Below, piece after piece: positions 1-6,947 of a stretch of DNA of 14,626 nucleotides. Under the pieces are notes generated by a model, which saw only the letters and a program-made list of their open reading frames with translations, had not been told where the DNA came from and searched no databases. Source of the DNA: DSAR01 sp034437315 (GTDB lineage: Bacteria; Chloroflexota; Anaerolineae; B4-G1); the NCBI GenBank assembly GCA_034437315.1, contig DAOTUC010000377.1:1-14626 (forward strand). The letters are read 5' to 3'. The number at the start of each line of letters is the position of its first letter. The stretch's first letter is position 1. Made by a program: the position numbers and the translations under genes.

Positions 1-535
1 GGAAACCTTTAGGGTCTTGCTCTGATTTCTTGAGAGGATGCGGGTAAGCGTTCAGTTGCTCTCCGGCCTCCAACCGTTCCTCTTCAAAGTGAAACCAGTC
101 CAAGTAGGGGGAGGCCGCGCCATTCTCCAGCGTGTGATGAAACTGATAGAATCCACGGCTGGCGTGGTTGAAGACGCCGTCCAGCACAACGCGGATGCCA
201 CGCGAGTGGGCAGCGTCCAGTAATTCCCGAAAGGCGGTATTTCCCCCCAGGATCGGGTCCACCTGGTAGTAATCGTGGGTGTGATAACGGTGATTGGCCG
301 CCGACTGGAAGATGGGGTTGAAGTAAATGGCCGTTATGCCCAGCCCCGCCAGGTAATCCAGGTGCTCGGCAACTCCTAACAGATCGCCGCCCTTGAACCC
401 GTGAATCGTAGGCTGTGAATCCCACGGCTCCAGGTTAGAGGGCTTGGAAACCCGTGTGCTCCTGGCGAACCGGTCGGGGAAGATTTGGTAGAAAACGGCG
501 TCCTTGACCCAGTCAGGGGTCTTGATGTCTGTCAA
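1..535 (-). CDS. GH13 alpha-amylase family glycosidase, N-terminal part (cut by window edge)
   Basis: Only the first 178 codons are present; the gene continues past base 1. Residues 12-23 read DAVFYQIFPDRF, the usual opening of neopullulanase/cyclomaltodextrinase-like GH13 enzymes. The block ANHRYHTHDYYQVDP (80-94) and conserved region I, DGVFNH (119-124), of the TIM barrel follow. Regions II-IV, with the catalytic Asp/Glu/Asp, lie outside the window, so activity cannot be judged. The family hydrolyses or transfers alpha-1,4/1,6-glucans. The start is a TTG at 535-533, chosen because GGAGGA (546-541) sits 5 nt upstream and the protein begins right before the conserved block; no ATG fits. There is no signal peptide at this start, so a cytoplasmic maltodextrin-degrading enzyme is likely (inference). 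The octamer repeat tract lies just upstream. Confidence 0.88.
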   Translation of the reverse strand, partial: MTDIKTPDWVKDAVFYQIFPDRFARSTRVSKPSNLEPWDSQPTIHGFKGGDLLGVAEHLDYLAGLGITAIYFNPIFQSAANHRYHTHDYYQVDPILGGNTAFRELLDAAHSRGIRVVLDGVFNHASRGFYQFHHTLENGAASPYLDWFHFEEERLEAGEQLNAYPHPLKKSEQDPKGF

Positions 536-560
536 AGGATTCCTCCGTGTATGTTGGGGG

Positions 561-687
561 GTAGGTTGGTAGACCGGTAAGTTGGTAGGTTGGTAGGCCG
601 GTAGATTGGTAAGTTGGTAGGTTGGGCTGACTGTTGCCCCAATCTACCAGCTTACCAGTTTCCCGGTCCACCAGTTTCCCGATCCAC
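561..687. repeat. 8-bp-periodic inverted repeat tract (GTARRYYG octamers)
   Basis: Eight contiguous octamers, all fitting GTARRYYG, fill 561-624 without a gap (for example GTAGGTTG, GTAGACCG, GTAAGTTG). After a short spacer, 625-639, the reverse-complement octamers run from 640: CAATCTAC and CAGCTTAC are canonical, followed by degenerate CAGTTTCC, CGGTCCAC, CAGTTTCC, CGATCCAC up to 687. The two arms can therefore fold on each other while keeping an 8-bp rhythm. The right arm overlaps the 3' end of the vapC-like gene and the left arm lies just before the ribosome binding site of the GH13 gene. The function is unknown. I associate such tracts with Chloroflexota genomes from memory only. Confidence 0.85.
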
Positions 688-1098
688 CAAGCCAGGATCA
701 AGGCGTTGTATCTCCTCTACCTGGTCAAAGTGAGCATCGGCGCTGAGGATTTGCCTAACGTCGTTGTTGAGCATAACGGCGAGATGGAGCAAGTCACGGG
801 CGGGGAGCGCAGGATAGCGGGGCACAAGTTCCAGAACGTGCACGATGTCTGCCTGGGTGATGGGCAAAACGGTAGGCACGACGACCATAAAGTCGCTGGC
901 AACTTGGACGGCCTGCTCAGGACGTTTCAGAGACAGGTAACGATGCACTATCTCCTGGACGACCTCGCTGCTGGTCACGGCGAAGATGTCATGGGCGACA
1001 ATGTGATGCAGAGATACCTGGCAGGGTTGGCGATAAGGATGCGGCGCCCCGTGTGCGTACATTGGCACGTTCGCGTCTACGAAGATGCGGGCGCTCAT
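652..1098 (-). CDS. vapC: PIN-domain toxin, VapC-like ribonuclease
   Basis: A 148-residue PIN-domain protein. The acidic quartet expected of the Mg2+-dependent RNase fold is visible: D8 (RIFVDAN), E45 (SSEVVQEI), D102 (ARDLLHLA) and D121 (SADAHFD, with D125 nearby). The length fits VapC toxins, which cleave tRNA or rRNA when released from their antitoxin. The ATG at 1098 is preferred over an in-frame start at 1116. It overlaps the upstream antitoxin stop as ATGA and has a GGAGGAAGAG stretch upstream, which indicates translational coupling. The last residues (about VDRETGGPGNW) and the TAA stop are encoded by the octamer repeat tract, so the C-terminus is probably an acquired tail. The specific RNA target cannot be read from sequence. 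Confidence 0.85.
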   Translation of the reverse strand: MSARIFVDANVPMYAHGAPHPYRQPCQVSLHHIVAHDIFAVTSSEVVQEIVHRYLSLKRPEQAVQVASDFMVVVPTVLPITQADIVHVLELVPRYPALPARDLLHLAVMLNNDVRQILSADAHFDQVEEIQRLDPGLVDRETGGPGNW

Positions 1099-1364
1099 GT
1101 CATCTCTTCCTCCCACATTGTCTCAATCTGACGCTCCATCTCAGGCCAGTCGTCAACCGGTGTGTCGCCGGAGCAAAGGCGTTCCAGGGCTTGCTGCCTC
1201 TGCCGCTTTTCAAGTTGGGCCAACAAATGTTCCGCTACTGTCTCTCGCACGACGACGCTCAAGGGTCTTTCCGTCTCTTCGGCATAGTCACAGAGAAGAT
1301 CATACTGGTGCGGCGTGAACAGCGTCTGCACCCGTTGTGTGTACTGAGCGGTGGACTTGGTCAT
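1095..1364 (-). CDS. vapB: Ribbon-helix-helix-type antitoxin, VapB-like
   Basis: An 89-residue protein directly upstream of the PIN toxin. Residues around 9-48 (QRVQTLFTPHQYDLLCDYAE and the helix after it, SVVVRETVAEHLL) fit a short beta strand plus two helices of the RHH/CopG DNA-binding fold. The acidic C-terminal half (DTPVDDWPEMERQIETMWEEE) is what a toxin-wrapping antitoxin tail looks like. The ATG at 1364 is chosen because GAGGGG lies 8-9 nt upstream; a longer in-frame start at 1421 would place the coding region over the promoter. By family analogy it would neutralise the toxin and repress its own promoter as the VapBC complex; no operator was identified with certainty. Confidence 0.8.
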   Translation of the reverse strand: MTKSTAQYTQRVQTLFTPHQYDLLCDYAEETERPLSVVVRETVAEHLLAQLEKRQRQQALERLCSGDTPVDDWPEMERQIETMWEEEMT

Positions 1365-1392
1365 TATACATCCCCTCTTTATACTCTCCGAT

Positions 1393-1438
1393 TCTATAGC
1401 TTGAAATAGATTGTATCTCAAGCCGTGGTGTCAGTCAA
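1393..1438 (-). promoter_or_regulatory. Overlapping sigma70-type promoters of the vapBC-like operon
   Basis: Two near-consensus -35/-10 pairs overlap on the minus strand: TTGACT (1438-1433), 17 nt, TACAAT (1415-1410); and TTGAGA (1421-1416), 17 nt, TATAGA (1398-1393). Both point at the antitoxin start at 1364, with the ribosome binding site GAGGGG between. Either or both may be used. Confidence 0.6.
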
Positions 1439-1467
1439 GGGCTTATGACTCCTTGTCATCTAAATAA

Positions 1468-1562
1468 CACGGATTAGGGTAGTAGGCCAACCCCTGTTGG
1501 CCGTTTGAGGGTCAGAATCGCCCAACGGGGGTTGGGCTTCTACCCCCAAGGTGAAGTCCGTG
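1468..1562. repeat. Palindromic MITE/REP-like element with nested hairpins
   Basis: Long imperfect inverted repeat in the vapB-yqeY intergenic region. The left arm (1468-1500) and right arm (1522-1562) share CACGGA, GGGTAG, CCAACCCC and GTTGG blocks in inverted order. Each arm also folds alone: CCAAC-CCCT-GTTGG on the left, CCCAAC-GGGG-GTTGGG (1521-1536) on the right. The flanks CTAAATAA (1460-1467) and CTAATTAC (1563-1570) are similar in 6 of 8 bases and could be a decayed target duplication. There is no coding capacity. It may act as a transcription barrier between the two operons (inference). Confidence 0.6.
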
Positions 1563-1617
1563 CTAATTACACGTCAAGGGTTCACAATCAACGTGCTGGT
1601 GAGGAGGAGGGAATTCG

Positions 1618-2064
1618 GTGGGCCTGAAAGAGAAATTACAGGATGACCTCAAGGAAGCAATGCGAGCTCGTGACGATCAGCGGAAGTCCGTGATTCGGTT
1701 GACCCTATCTGAGATCGTCAACGCCGAAGTGGAGAAAGGCCAGGCGCTTGACGAGGATGAACTGATCGCAGTTTTGCGAAAAGAGAGCCGTAAGCGCCAA
1801 GACGCCATTGACGAGATGCGGAAGCTCGGCAGAATCGAGAGGCTGGATGACGAGGAGGCGCAGTTGGCCATTTTAGAGACCTACCTGCCGCAACTCCTAT
1901 CGCGCGAGAAGATCGCCGAGGAAGCGCGCTGCGTCATTGAAGACCTGGGCGCGACAGATATGGGGGATATAGGGCCGGTGATGGGGCGCTTGATGTCGAA
2001 ATTGAAAGGGCAGGCCGACGGTCGATTGGTGAACGAAGTCGTTCGGGAATTATTAATCGCCTGA
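1618..2064 (+). CDS. yqeY: GatB/YqeY domain protein
   Basis: 148 residues, matching the whole length of the YqeY family. The N-terminal half is helical and highly charged (LKEAMRARDDQRKSVIRLTL, residues 11-30). The C-terminal half carries the family's LETYLPQLLS and the domain shared with the tail of GatB (DIGPVMGRLMSKLKGQADGR, 119-138). In GatB this tail domain contacts tRNA during Gln/Asn transamidation; free-standing YqeY proteins are presumed tRNA-associated but their role is not established. The start is GTG with GAGGAGGAGG a few bases upstream. It appears to be transcribed separately from vapBC, with a palindromic element between them. Confidence 0.92.
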   Translation: MGLKEKLQDDLKEAMRARDDQRKSVIRLTLSEIVNAEVEKGQALDEDELIAVLRKESRKRQDAIDEMRKLGRIERLDDEEAQLAILETYLPQLLSREKIAEEARCVIEDLGATDMGDIGPVMGRLMSKLKGQADGRLVNEVVRELLIA

Positions 2065-2084
2065 AGCTATTCTCAGCCAATTCT

Positions 2085-2191
2085 GACAGCGAGCCTGCGG
2101 GAGGCTGATAAACTGTCGGATGGTTAGGAATCCCGTGAATTTTTTTGGGGATGTTAAACGGAAGGGAGCGCTGTCGGTGCTCCCTTCCGTT
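2085..2191 (+). terminator. Hairpin region after yqeY, likely transcription terminator(s)
   Basis: Two stem-loops follow the yqeY stop. The first pairs GACAG and AGCCT (2085-2096) with AGGCT and CTGTC (2102-2117) and is followed at a distance by a run of seven T (2140-2146). The second is a perfect 13-bp stem: AACGGAAGGGAGC (2157-2169) pairs with GCTCCCTTCCGTT (2179-2191) around a 9-nt loop. The second lacks an adjacent T-run, so it is not a textbook intrinsic terminator. It may instead end transcription inefficiently or protect the 3' end. Confidence 0.45.
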
Positions 2192-2279
2192 GCTCTTAAC
2201 CACAGCTTTGAAATGGTATAGAGACTATTAAAAAATTCGCTTAGAGGCCCGTCCTCGGGCCGATTAGCGCCCCGGGACG

Positions 2280-4457
2280 GTGGCTAGAGCAATTATTTAC
2301 ACCCTGATGGTCTTGATGATGAATGGAAATGCAGAGACTAAGGATAACCAGCACAAGACGGCCAACGATCACCGTTGGGTAGATTGGCTGCGGTTGTCGC
2401 TGTTAGGGCTCGTGATGGCGGCGATTAGCGCGGGGGTGATGTTGCTTCCCCTGTGGCCCACCGAACGAGTGGTATTAGAGGTGGGTGACGTGGCCCAGCA
2501 AGACATCCACGCCCCTGAGCCCATTCGATTCGAGAGCGAGGTCTCCCGCGCGCGAGAGCAGGATCGGGCCGCTAGCGCCGTCAGGCCGGTCTACACGCTT
2601 CCTGATCCTGAATTGGCGCGCCAGCAGTTAGGGCGTGCGCGGGATGTGCTTGATTATCTGGGTTCCATTCGGGCCGATTTCCTGGCCTCGGCTGCGCAGA
2701 AGAGAGGATGGATGCTGGCGGTCGACGAGTTATCCGATCTATCGGCCGAGGAATTGACGCAAATCCTGGCGCTATCGGATGAGAGCTGGGACCGCGTGCG
2801 CTTCGAGACCCAGGCAGTGATCGATCAGGCGATGCGACAGGAAATCCGCGAGGGGTATCTGTCGGAGGCGTTGGAAGACGTTCCTGCGCGGGTGAGTTTG
2901 GACCTGACAGACGAGGAGACAGCCGTGACGATTATGCTGGCCCGGCAATTTCTCGCGCCCAATGCTTTCCTGGACGTTGAGGCCACGGAAGCGGCGAAAG
3001 CCCGCATTCGTGAGGAGGTCGGTCAGGTCCTGCGCGATTTTGAGGCCGGCGAAATCATCGTTCGGCAAGGCGCGCGAGTCTTGGCGTTGGACATTGAGGC
3101 GTTGGACCAGTTTGGGCTGCGGCAACCCCAGATACGCTGGTTTGATGTGGCGAGTGTGAGCCTGTTGGCTGTTTCGATGACGCTCACCCTGGGCTTATTC
3201 CTGGCCCAGTTCCAACCCGAGGTCTTGTGGGACGGGCAGCAGAGTTTTATTCTCACGCTGATGATTGTCCTGTCGGTATTGGCCGCCGGGTTGATGACGC
3301 CGGGAGGCGATCTGTTGCGCTACATTGGGCCGGCGTCCACCTTGCCTATGTTGGCCGCGGCGGCCCTCGGTTCCCCTGTGGGCGTCGTCACGGCGCTCTT
3401 CCTTGGCGGAACCGTCGGTGTGACCGCCCGTAACTCCCTGGAGATGGCGACTTACGTCACGGTCAGCGGCTTGATCGCAGTCCTGACCCTGGAGCGCGTC
3501 AAAAGCATCGGGGCGCTCTTTCGCTCCGGCATGTTTGTGGCGTTGACCAACGTCGTCGTGATATTGGCCTTCAATCTGTCGCAGATGGATAGCGAACCGC
3601 TCGATTTGCTGGTCACAGCGTCGGCGGGGGTGATGAATGGGGGGATCTCGGCCAGTTTGGCTTTAGGCGGGCTGTTTTTGATGGGGCCCTTGTTCGATAT
3701 CACCACGACGATGCGGCTGATGGAGTTGAGCCGGCCGGATCGCCCCCTGCTGCGGCGCTTGTTGCGCGAAGCGCCCGCCTCGTATCACCATAGCCTGATG
3801 GTGGCCAATCTGGCGGAGCAAGCAGCCGAGCGCATTGAGGCCGACGCCCTGTTGACCCGGGTGGGCGCTTATTATCACGATGTCGGCAAACTCGTTCGTC
3901 CCTACTTTTTCACCGAGAATCAAGCGCAAGGGGTCAATCCGCACGACCGTTTGGATCCCGAGATGAGCGCCCAGATATTGATTGGGCACGTCGAGGATGG
4001 CATAGAATTGGCCAAACGGTATCATTTGCCGCGTCGTGTGCGCGCTTTTATTCCGGAACATCACGGCACCAATTGGGTTAGCTTTCTCTATCACAGAGCC
4101 CTGGAATTGGCCAGCGATCCCGAGACAGTCGACCCCGATAATTTCCGGCATCGCGGCCCTAAGCCCCAGAGCAGAGAAACAGCGCTCGTCATGTTGGCCG
4201 ATAGTTGTGAGGCCGCCGTGCGCTCCTCTCGCCCGACCGATCGTGATGAAGTCGCGGAAATCGTCAACCGCATCATTGATTCGCGGGTACAGGATGGGCA
4301 ACTGAACGAGAGTGGGTTGACCTTGCACGATCTGGACGTCATCCGCGAGACCTTTATCTCCTCCCTGAAAGGGGTCTTTCATCCACGTATCAAATACCCA
4401 CCGAAGAAGGAGGAGAAGAAGGAGAATGGGAAGGAGAAGGGGAGGGAGAAGGAGTAA
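2280..4457 (+). CDS. pgpH: Membrane HD-domain c-di-AMP phosphodiesterase, PgpH family (7TMR-HD)
   Basis: 725 residues with the PgpH/YqfF architecture: an N-terminal membrane segment (about 37-59), a long extracytoplasmic 7TMR-HDED region (about 65-285), seven membrane segments (about 287-490) and a cytoplasmic HD domain. The HD metal ligands are visible at H504, H533-D534 (YYHDVGK), H570, H594/H595 (PEHHG) and D641. The family hydrolyses the second messenger c-di-AMP to pApA. The C-terminus is an unusual Lys/Glu-rich tail whose purine-rich DNA doubles as the ybeY ribosome binding region. The start is uncertain: GTG 2280 has only a weak GGGA upstream, and in-frame ATGs at 2307, 2316 and 2319 would remove a short hydrophobic leader unusual for the family. 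A hairpin GGCCCG-TCCT-CGGGCC (2246-2261) lies just upstream. First gene of a probable operon with ybeY, dgkA and greA. Confidence 0.9.
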   Translation: MARAIIYTLMVLMMNGNAETKDNQHKTANDHRWVDWLRLSLLGLVMAAISAGVMLLPLWPTERVVLEVGDVAQQDIHAPEPIRFESEVSRAREQDRAASAVRPVYTLPDPELARQQLGRARDVLDYLGSIRADFLASAAQKRGWMLAVDELSDLSAEELTQILALSDESWDRVRFETQAVIDQAMRQEIREGYLSEALEDVPARVSLDLTDEETAVTIMLARQFLAPNAFLDVEATEAAKARIREEVGQVLRDFEAGEIIVRQGARVLALDIEALDQFGLRQPQIRWFDVASVSLLAVSMTLTLGLFLAQFQPEVLWDGQQSFILTLMIVLSVLAAGLMTPGGDLLRYIGPASTLPMLAAAALGSPVGVVTALFLGGTVGVTARNSLEMATYVTVSGLIAVLTLERVKSIGALFRSGMFVALTNVVVILAFNLSQMDSEPLDLLVTASAGVMNGGISASLALGGLFLMGPLFDITTTMRLMELSRPDRPLLRRLLREAPASYHHSLMVANLAEQAAERIEADALLTRVGAYYHDVGKLVRPYFFTENQAQGVNPHDRLDPEMSAQILIGHVEDGIELAKRYHLPRRVRAFIPEHHGTNWVSFLYHRALELASDPETVDPDNFRHRGPKPQSRETALVMLADSCEAAVRSSRPTDRDEVAEIVNRIIDSRVQDGQLNESGLTLHDLDVIRETFISSLKGVFHPRIKYPPKKEEKKENGKEKGREKE

Positions 4458-4463
4458 CAAGCG

Positions 4464-4970
4464 ATGAGTCAACGGCGGGAACATCATCAGTCGTCATATT
4501 CGGTGGCGGTGCAGGTCGCCGATCCGTTCCAAACCGACGTTAGCCCCGACGCGCTGCGACGCGCCGCCTGCGCCGCCTTGGACCAGCAAGCGGTTGACGC
4601 GCCGTGTGAACTGACGTTGGCAGTGACCGACGACGCTATCTTGCACGATTTGAACCGGCGGTACCGGGGCGTTGATGCGCCGACTGATGTGTTGGCCTTT
4701 GCCTCCGCCGATGAGGGCCCGGGGCAGTTTGTCTCTCCCCCCGACGGCCCGCCTTATCTGGGCGACGTGATCATCTCCTATCCCCAGGCGCACCAGCAGG
4801 CGGTGGAAGCAGGGCATACGGTCCAGGCCGAGTTGCAATTATTGACCGTGCACGGGGTGTTGCATCTGCTGGGGTACGACGACGCAGCCCCGGTGCAGCG
4901 ACGGGAGATGTGGTCCGCCCAAACCGCTATTCTCAGGGTGTTGGCGGTGGACGTCAACCTCCCGGAATAG
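4464..4970 (+). CDS. ybeY: Endoribonuclease YbeY (rRNA maturation factor), with altered zinc-ligand motif
   Basis: 168 residues. The UPF0054/YbeY signature HGVLHLLGYD is at 130-139, following a core with TDVLAFA and GDVIIS that is typical of the family. YbeY is a single-strand endoribonuclease involved in 16S rRNA 3' maturation and ribosome quality control. The family motif is HGxLHLxGYDH with three zinc-binding histidines; here the third is Asp (GYDD, D140), while H130 and H134 are kept. The ATG at 4464 lies 6 bases past the pgpH stop and is served by AGGAG repeats inside the pgpH tail. Order pgpH-ybeY-dgkA is a widely conserved arrangement (often with phoH and era), supporting the assignments. 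Confidence 0.92.
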   Translation: MSQRREHHQSSYSVAVQVADPFQTDVSPDALRRAACAALDQQAVDAPCELTLAVTDDAILHDLNRRYRGVDAPTDVLAFASADEGPGQFVSPPDGPPYLGDVIISYPQAHQQAVEAGHTVQAELQLLTVHGVLHLLGYDDAAPVQRREMWSAQTAILRVLAVDVNLPE

Positions 4971-4982
4971 GGGCGGCGGCTG

Positions 4983-5357
4983 ATGAGGACAGGCCGAAAT
5001 ATTCTCGATAGTTTTCGCTTTGCATTCGCCGGATTGGTTTACGTGTTGCGCACCCAACGCAATATGCGCGTTCACTTGTTGATCATGCTCCTAGTGATCG
5101 GGTTGGGGATAGCGCTCGATTTGTCGTCGACCCAATGGGCGATGTTGATCTTAACTATCGCTTTCGTGTTGGTGGGGGAGATGTTGAACACCGTGATCGA
5201 AAAATTGGTGGATTTGGTCTCCCCAGATTTCCATCCCCTGGCCAAGGTCATCAAGGACGTCACGGCCGGCGTGGTCCTGTTGACGGCGCTCGCCTCCATT
5301 GTCGTGGGCCTGTTGATCCTGGGGCCGCCGTTGTGGTCAAAGATGGGATGGTGGTAA
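4983..5357 (+). CDS. dgkA: Diacylglycerol/undecaprenol kinase (DgkA family)
   Basis: 124 residues, a small integral membrane kinase with three hydrophobic segments (about 29-47, 50-65, 95-113). The signature GEMLNTVIEKLVDLV (65-79) carries the conserved E66, N69, E73 and D77, and HPLAKVIKDVTAGVVLL follows. The family phosphorylates diacylglycerol or, in most Gram-positive-type lineages with this gene order, undecaprenol for cell-wall lipid carrier recycling; which substrate is used here cannot be told. It starts 12 nt after ybeY with only a weak GGGGCGG upstream, so translation may depend on coupling. Confidence 0.9.
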   Translation: MRTGRNILDSFRFAFAGLVYVLRTQRNMRVHLLIMLLVIGLGIALDLSSTQWAMLILTIAFVLVGEMLNTVIEKLVDLVSPDFHPLAKVIKDVTAGVVLLTALASIVVGLLILGPPLWSKMGWW

Positions 5358-5376
5358 TAAAGGTAGGTTATATCGA

Positions 5377-5847
5377 ATGAATAAGCAATCTGTATATCTC
5401 ACGCCGGAGGGCGTGGAAGAATTACGTGAGGAGTTAAAAACCCTAAAAAACGTCAAGCGACCCGCCCTGGCTGAACGGTTGAACAAGGCTATTCAACAGG
5501 GCGACCTTTCGGAGAACGCGGATTACATCACCGCCAAGGAGGAGCAGGGTTTTCTGGAGGGACGCATTCAACAGATCGAGGCGATGTTGCACAATGCCGT
5601 CCTCATCGAAGATAACGTGTCCAATGATCGTGTCAGCCTGGGCAGTCGCGTGACCGTGGTCGAACAGGGGCAAGCGGATGAGGAGGTGTTTCGCATCGTC
5701 GGCGCCGCCGAGGCGAATCCGATCAAGGGGAATGTGTCCAACGAATCGCCAATCGGACGGGCCTTGCTTGGTCGTGAGGTAGGGGATACGGTCGGTGTGG
5801 AAGCGCCGGCCGGTGAGATCCGCTTTGAGATTAAGGCGATTGAGTGA
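5377..5847 (+). CDS. greA: Transcription elongation factor GreA
   Basis: 156 residues, full GreA length. The N-terminal coiled coil ends in GDLSENADY (42-50); D43 and E46 are the tip acidic residues that enter the RNA polymerase secondary channel and promote cleavage of backtracked RNA. The C-terminal FKBP-like domain (about 80-156) is present, including NPIKGNVSNESPIGRALLG. The ATG at 5377 has AAAGGTAGG upstream and lies 19 nt after dgkA, so cotranscription is likely. Confidence 0.96.
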   Translation: MNKQSVYLTPEGVEELREELKTLKNVKRPALAERLNKAIQQGDLSENADYITAKEEQGFLEGRIQQIEAMLHNAVLIEDNVSNDRVSLGSRVTVVEQGQADEEVFRIVGAAEANPIKGNVSNESPIGRALLGREVGDTVGVEAPAGEIRFEIKAIE

Positions 5848-5856
5848 TCTGGCGCG

Positions 5857-6927
5857 ATGCCGCTGCTAGACATCCGTCAACTCCGAAAAACCTATCCAGA
5901 CGGTTGGACGTTGCGCGACGTTAGTTTCACGGTTGAGGAGGGCGCTCGTCTTTGCCTGCTCGGTCCCTCTGGATGTGGGAAAACGACGCTCCTACGGCTT
6001 ATCGCCGGCCTCGAATTCCCCGACGCCGGGCGGGTGCTGGTCGAAGGCCGGGATGTAACGAGGACGCCGTCGGATCGGCGGGGATTTGGGCTGATGTTTC
6101 AAGAGTACGCGCTATTTCCCCACAAAGACGTGTTCGGAAACGTGGCCTTTGGCTTGCGCATGCAGGGGATGAAGCGGGAGGCGCTATCGGCGCGTGTGGC
6201 TGAAGCGCTGGATTTGGTGGGGCTGGCGGGTTTCGAGCATCGAGACGTGGGACAGCTTTCCGGCGGCGAGCGACAGCGCGTCGCCCTGGCTCGAAGTCTG
6301 GCCCCGCATCCGCGTTTGCTCATGCTCGACGAACCGCTGGGCGCGCTGGACCGGACGTTACGCGAGCGATTGATGGAGGAGCTGCCCATCATTCTCCGAC
6401 GAGCGTGCGTGACGACGATCACCGTCACGCACGATCAAGAAGAGGCGTTCGCCCTGTCCGACCGGGTCGTGTTGATGCGCGAGGGGCGCGTGCTTCAGGT
6501 CGGCACACCCCAGGCGGTCTATCGCCATCCCTCTTCGGTGTGGGCGGCCGAGTTTATGGGGTTGACCAACCTGGTCGACGTGCACGCTATCGACCAGCGG
6601 CGGGTCGATACGCCGTTGGGCCGGCTCTTGATCGGCGAGGCGGTCGAACTACGAGGGAGCTCAGGACGCCTGCTGCTGATCCGACCTGACGCCGCTCGGT
6701 TAGATTTGCCTGACGTCGGTCACAACCACGTCACCGGCGAGGTGCTCACCCGGTCTTTCCGGGGCGAGCGGCATCGGCTCAAAGCGCGTCACGCCAGCGG
6801 CGTCGAATTGACCCTCGACTTTTTGTCCGGCGTCGATTTGCCCGAACCGGGCGAGCCGATTACCGTTTTCCTGGAGCCGGAGATGATGACGTTGCTTCCG
6901 GTGGTTGAGGATAGCGGAACCTCATAA
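5857..6927 (+). CDS. ABC transporter ATP-binding protein with TOBE domain (PotA/FbpC/ThiQ type)
   Basis: 356 residues. Walker A GPSGCGKTT (36-44), Q-loop Q82, signature LSGGE (134-138), Walker B LLMLDE (154-159) and switch His H192 are all intact, so it should bind and hydrolyse ATP. Residues about 240-350 form the extra TOBE-like regulatory domain found in ATPases of polyamine, Fe3+, thiamine, sulfate/molybdate and sugar importers. No permease or solute-binding protein gene is adjacent, so the substrate is unknown. It begins 9 nt after greA with no convincing ribosome binding site and is the last gene before a convergent gene, so it may be read through from the greA operon. Confidence 0.9.
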   Translation: MPLLDIRQLRKTYPDGWTLRDVSFTVEEGARLCLLGPSGCGKTTLLRLIAGLEFPDAGRVLVEGRDVTRTPSDRRGFGLMFQEYALFPHKDVFGNVAFGLRMQGMKREALSARVAEALDLVGLAGFEHRDVGQLSGGERQRVALARSLAPHPRLLMLDEPLGALDRTLRERLMEELPIILRRACVTTITVTHDQEEAFALSDRVVLMREGRVLQVGTPQAVYRHPSSVWAAEFMGLTNLVDVHAIDQRRVDTPLGRLLIGEAVELRGSSGRLLLIRPDAARLDLPDVGHNHVTGEVLTRSFRGERHRLKARHASGVELTLDFLSGVDLPEPGEPITVFLEPEMMTLLPVVEDSGTS

Positions 6928-6947
6928 TGGGGTATTTTCGAGGCGGG

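Noticed and set aside
84..425. 113-codon minus-strand ORF
   Set aside because: Out of frame with the GH13 gene, which is clearly the real frame on that strand (YQIFPDRF, DGVFNH).
561..687. Octamer tract as a CRISPR array
   Set aside because: Repeats are contiguous 8-bp units with no spacers and there are no cas genes.
634..1131. 165-codon plus-strand ORF
   Set aside because: Antisense of the PIN toxin gene, which has the catalytic acidic residues and a coupled antitoxin.
2190..2225. Possible pgpH promoter around TATAGA (2218-2223)
   Set aside because: The best -35 at proper spacing is TCTTAA, a poor match; not enough support to list as a feature.
3663..4487. 274-codon minus-strand ORF
   Set aside because: Antisense shadow of the HD domain of pgpH; its Leu-rich start is the complement of the Lys/Glu tail.
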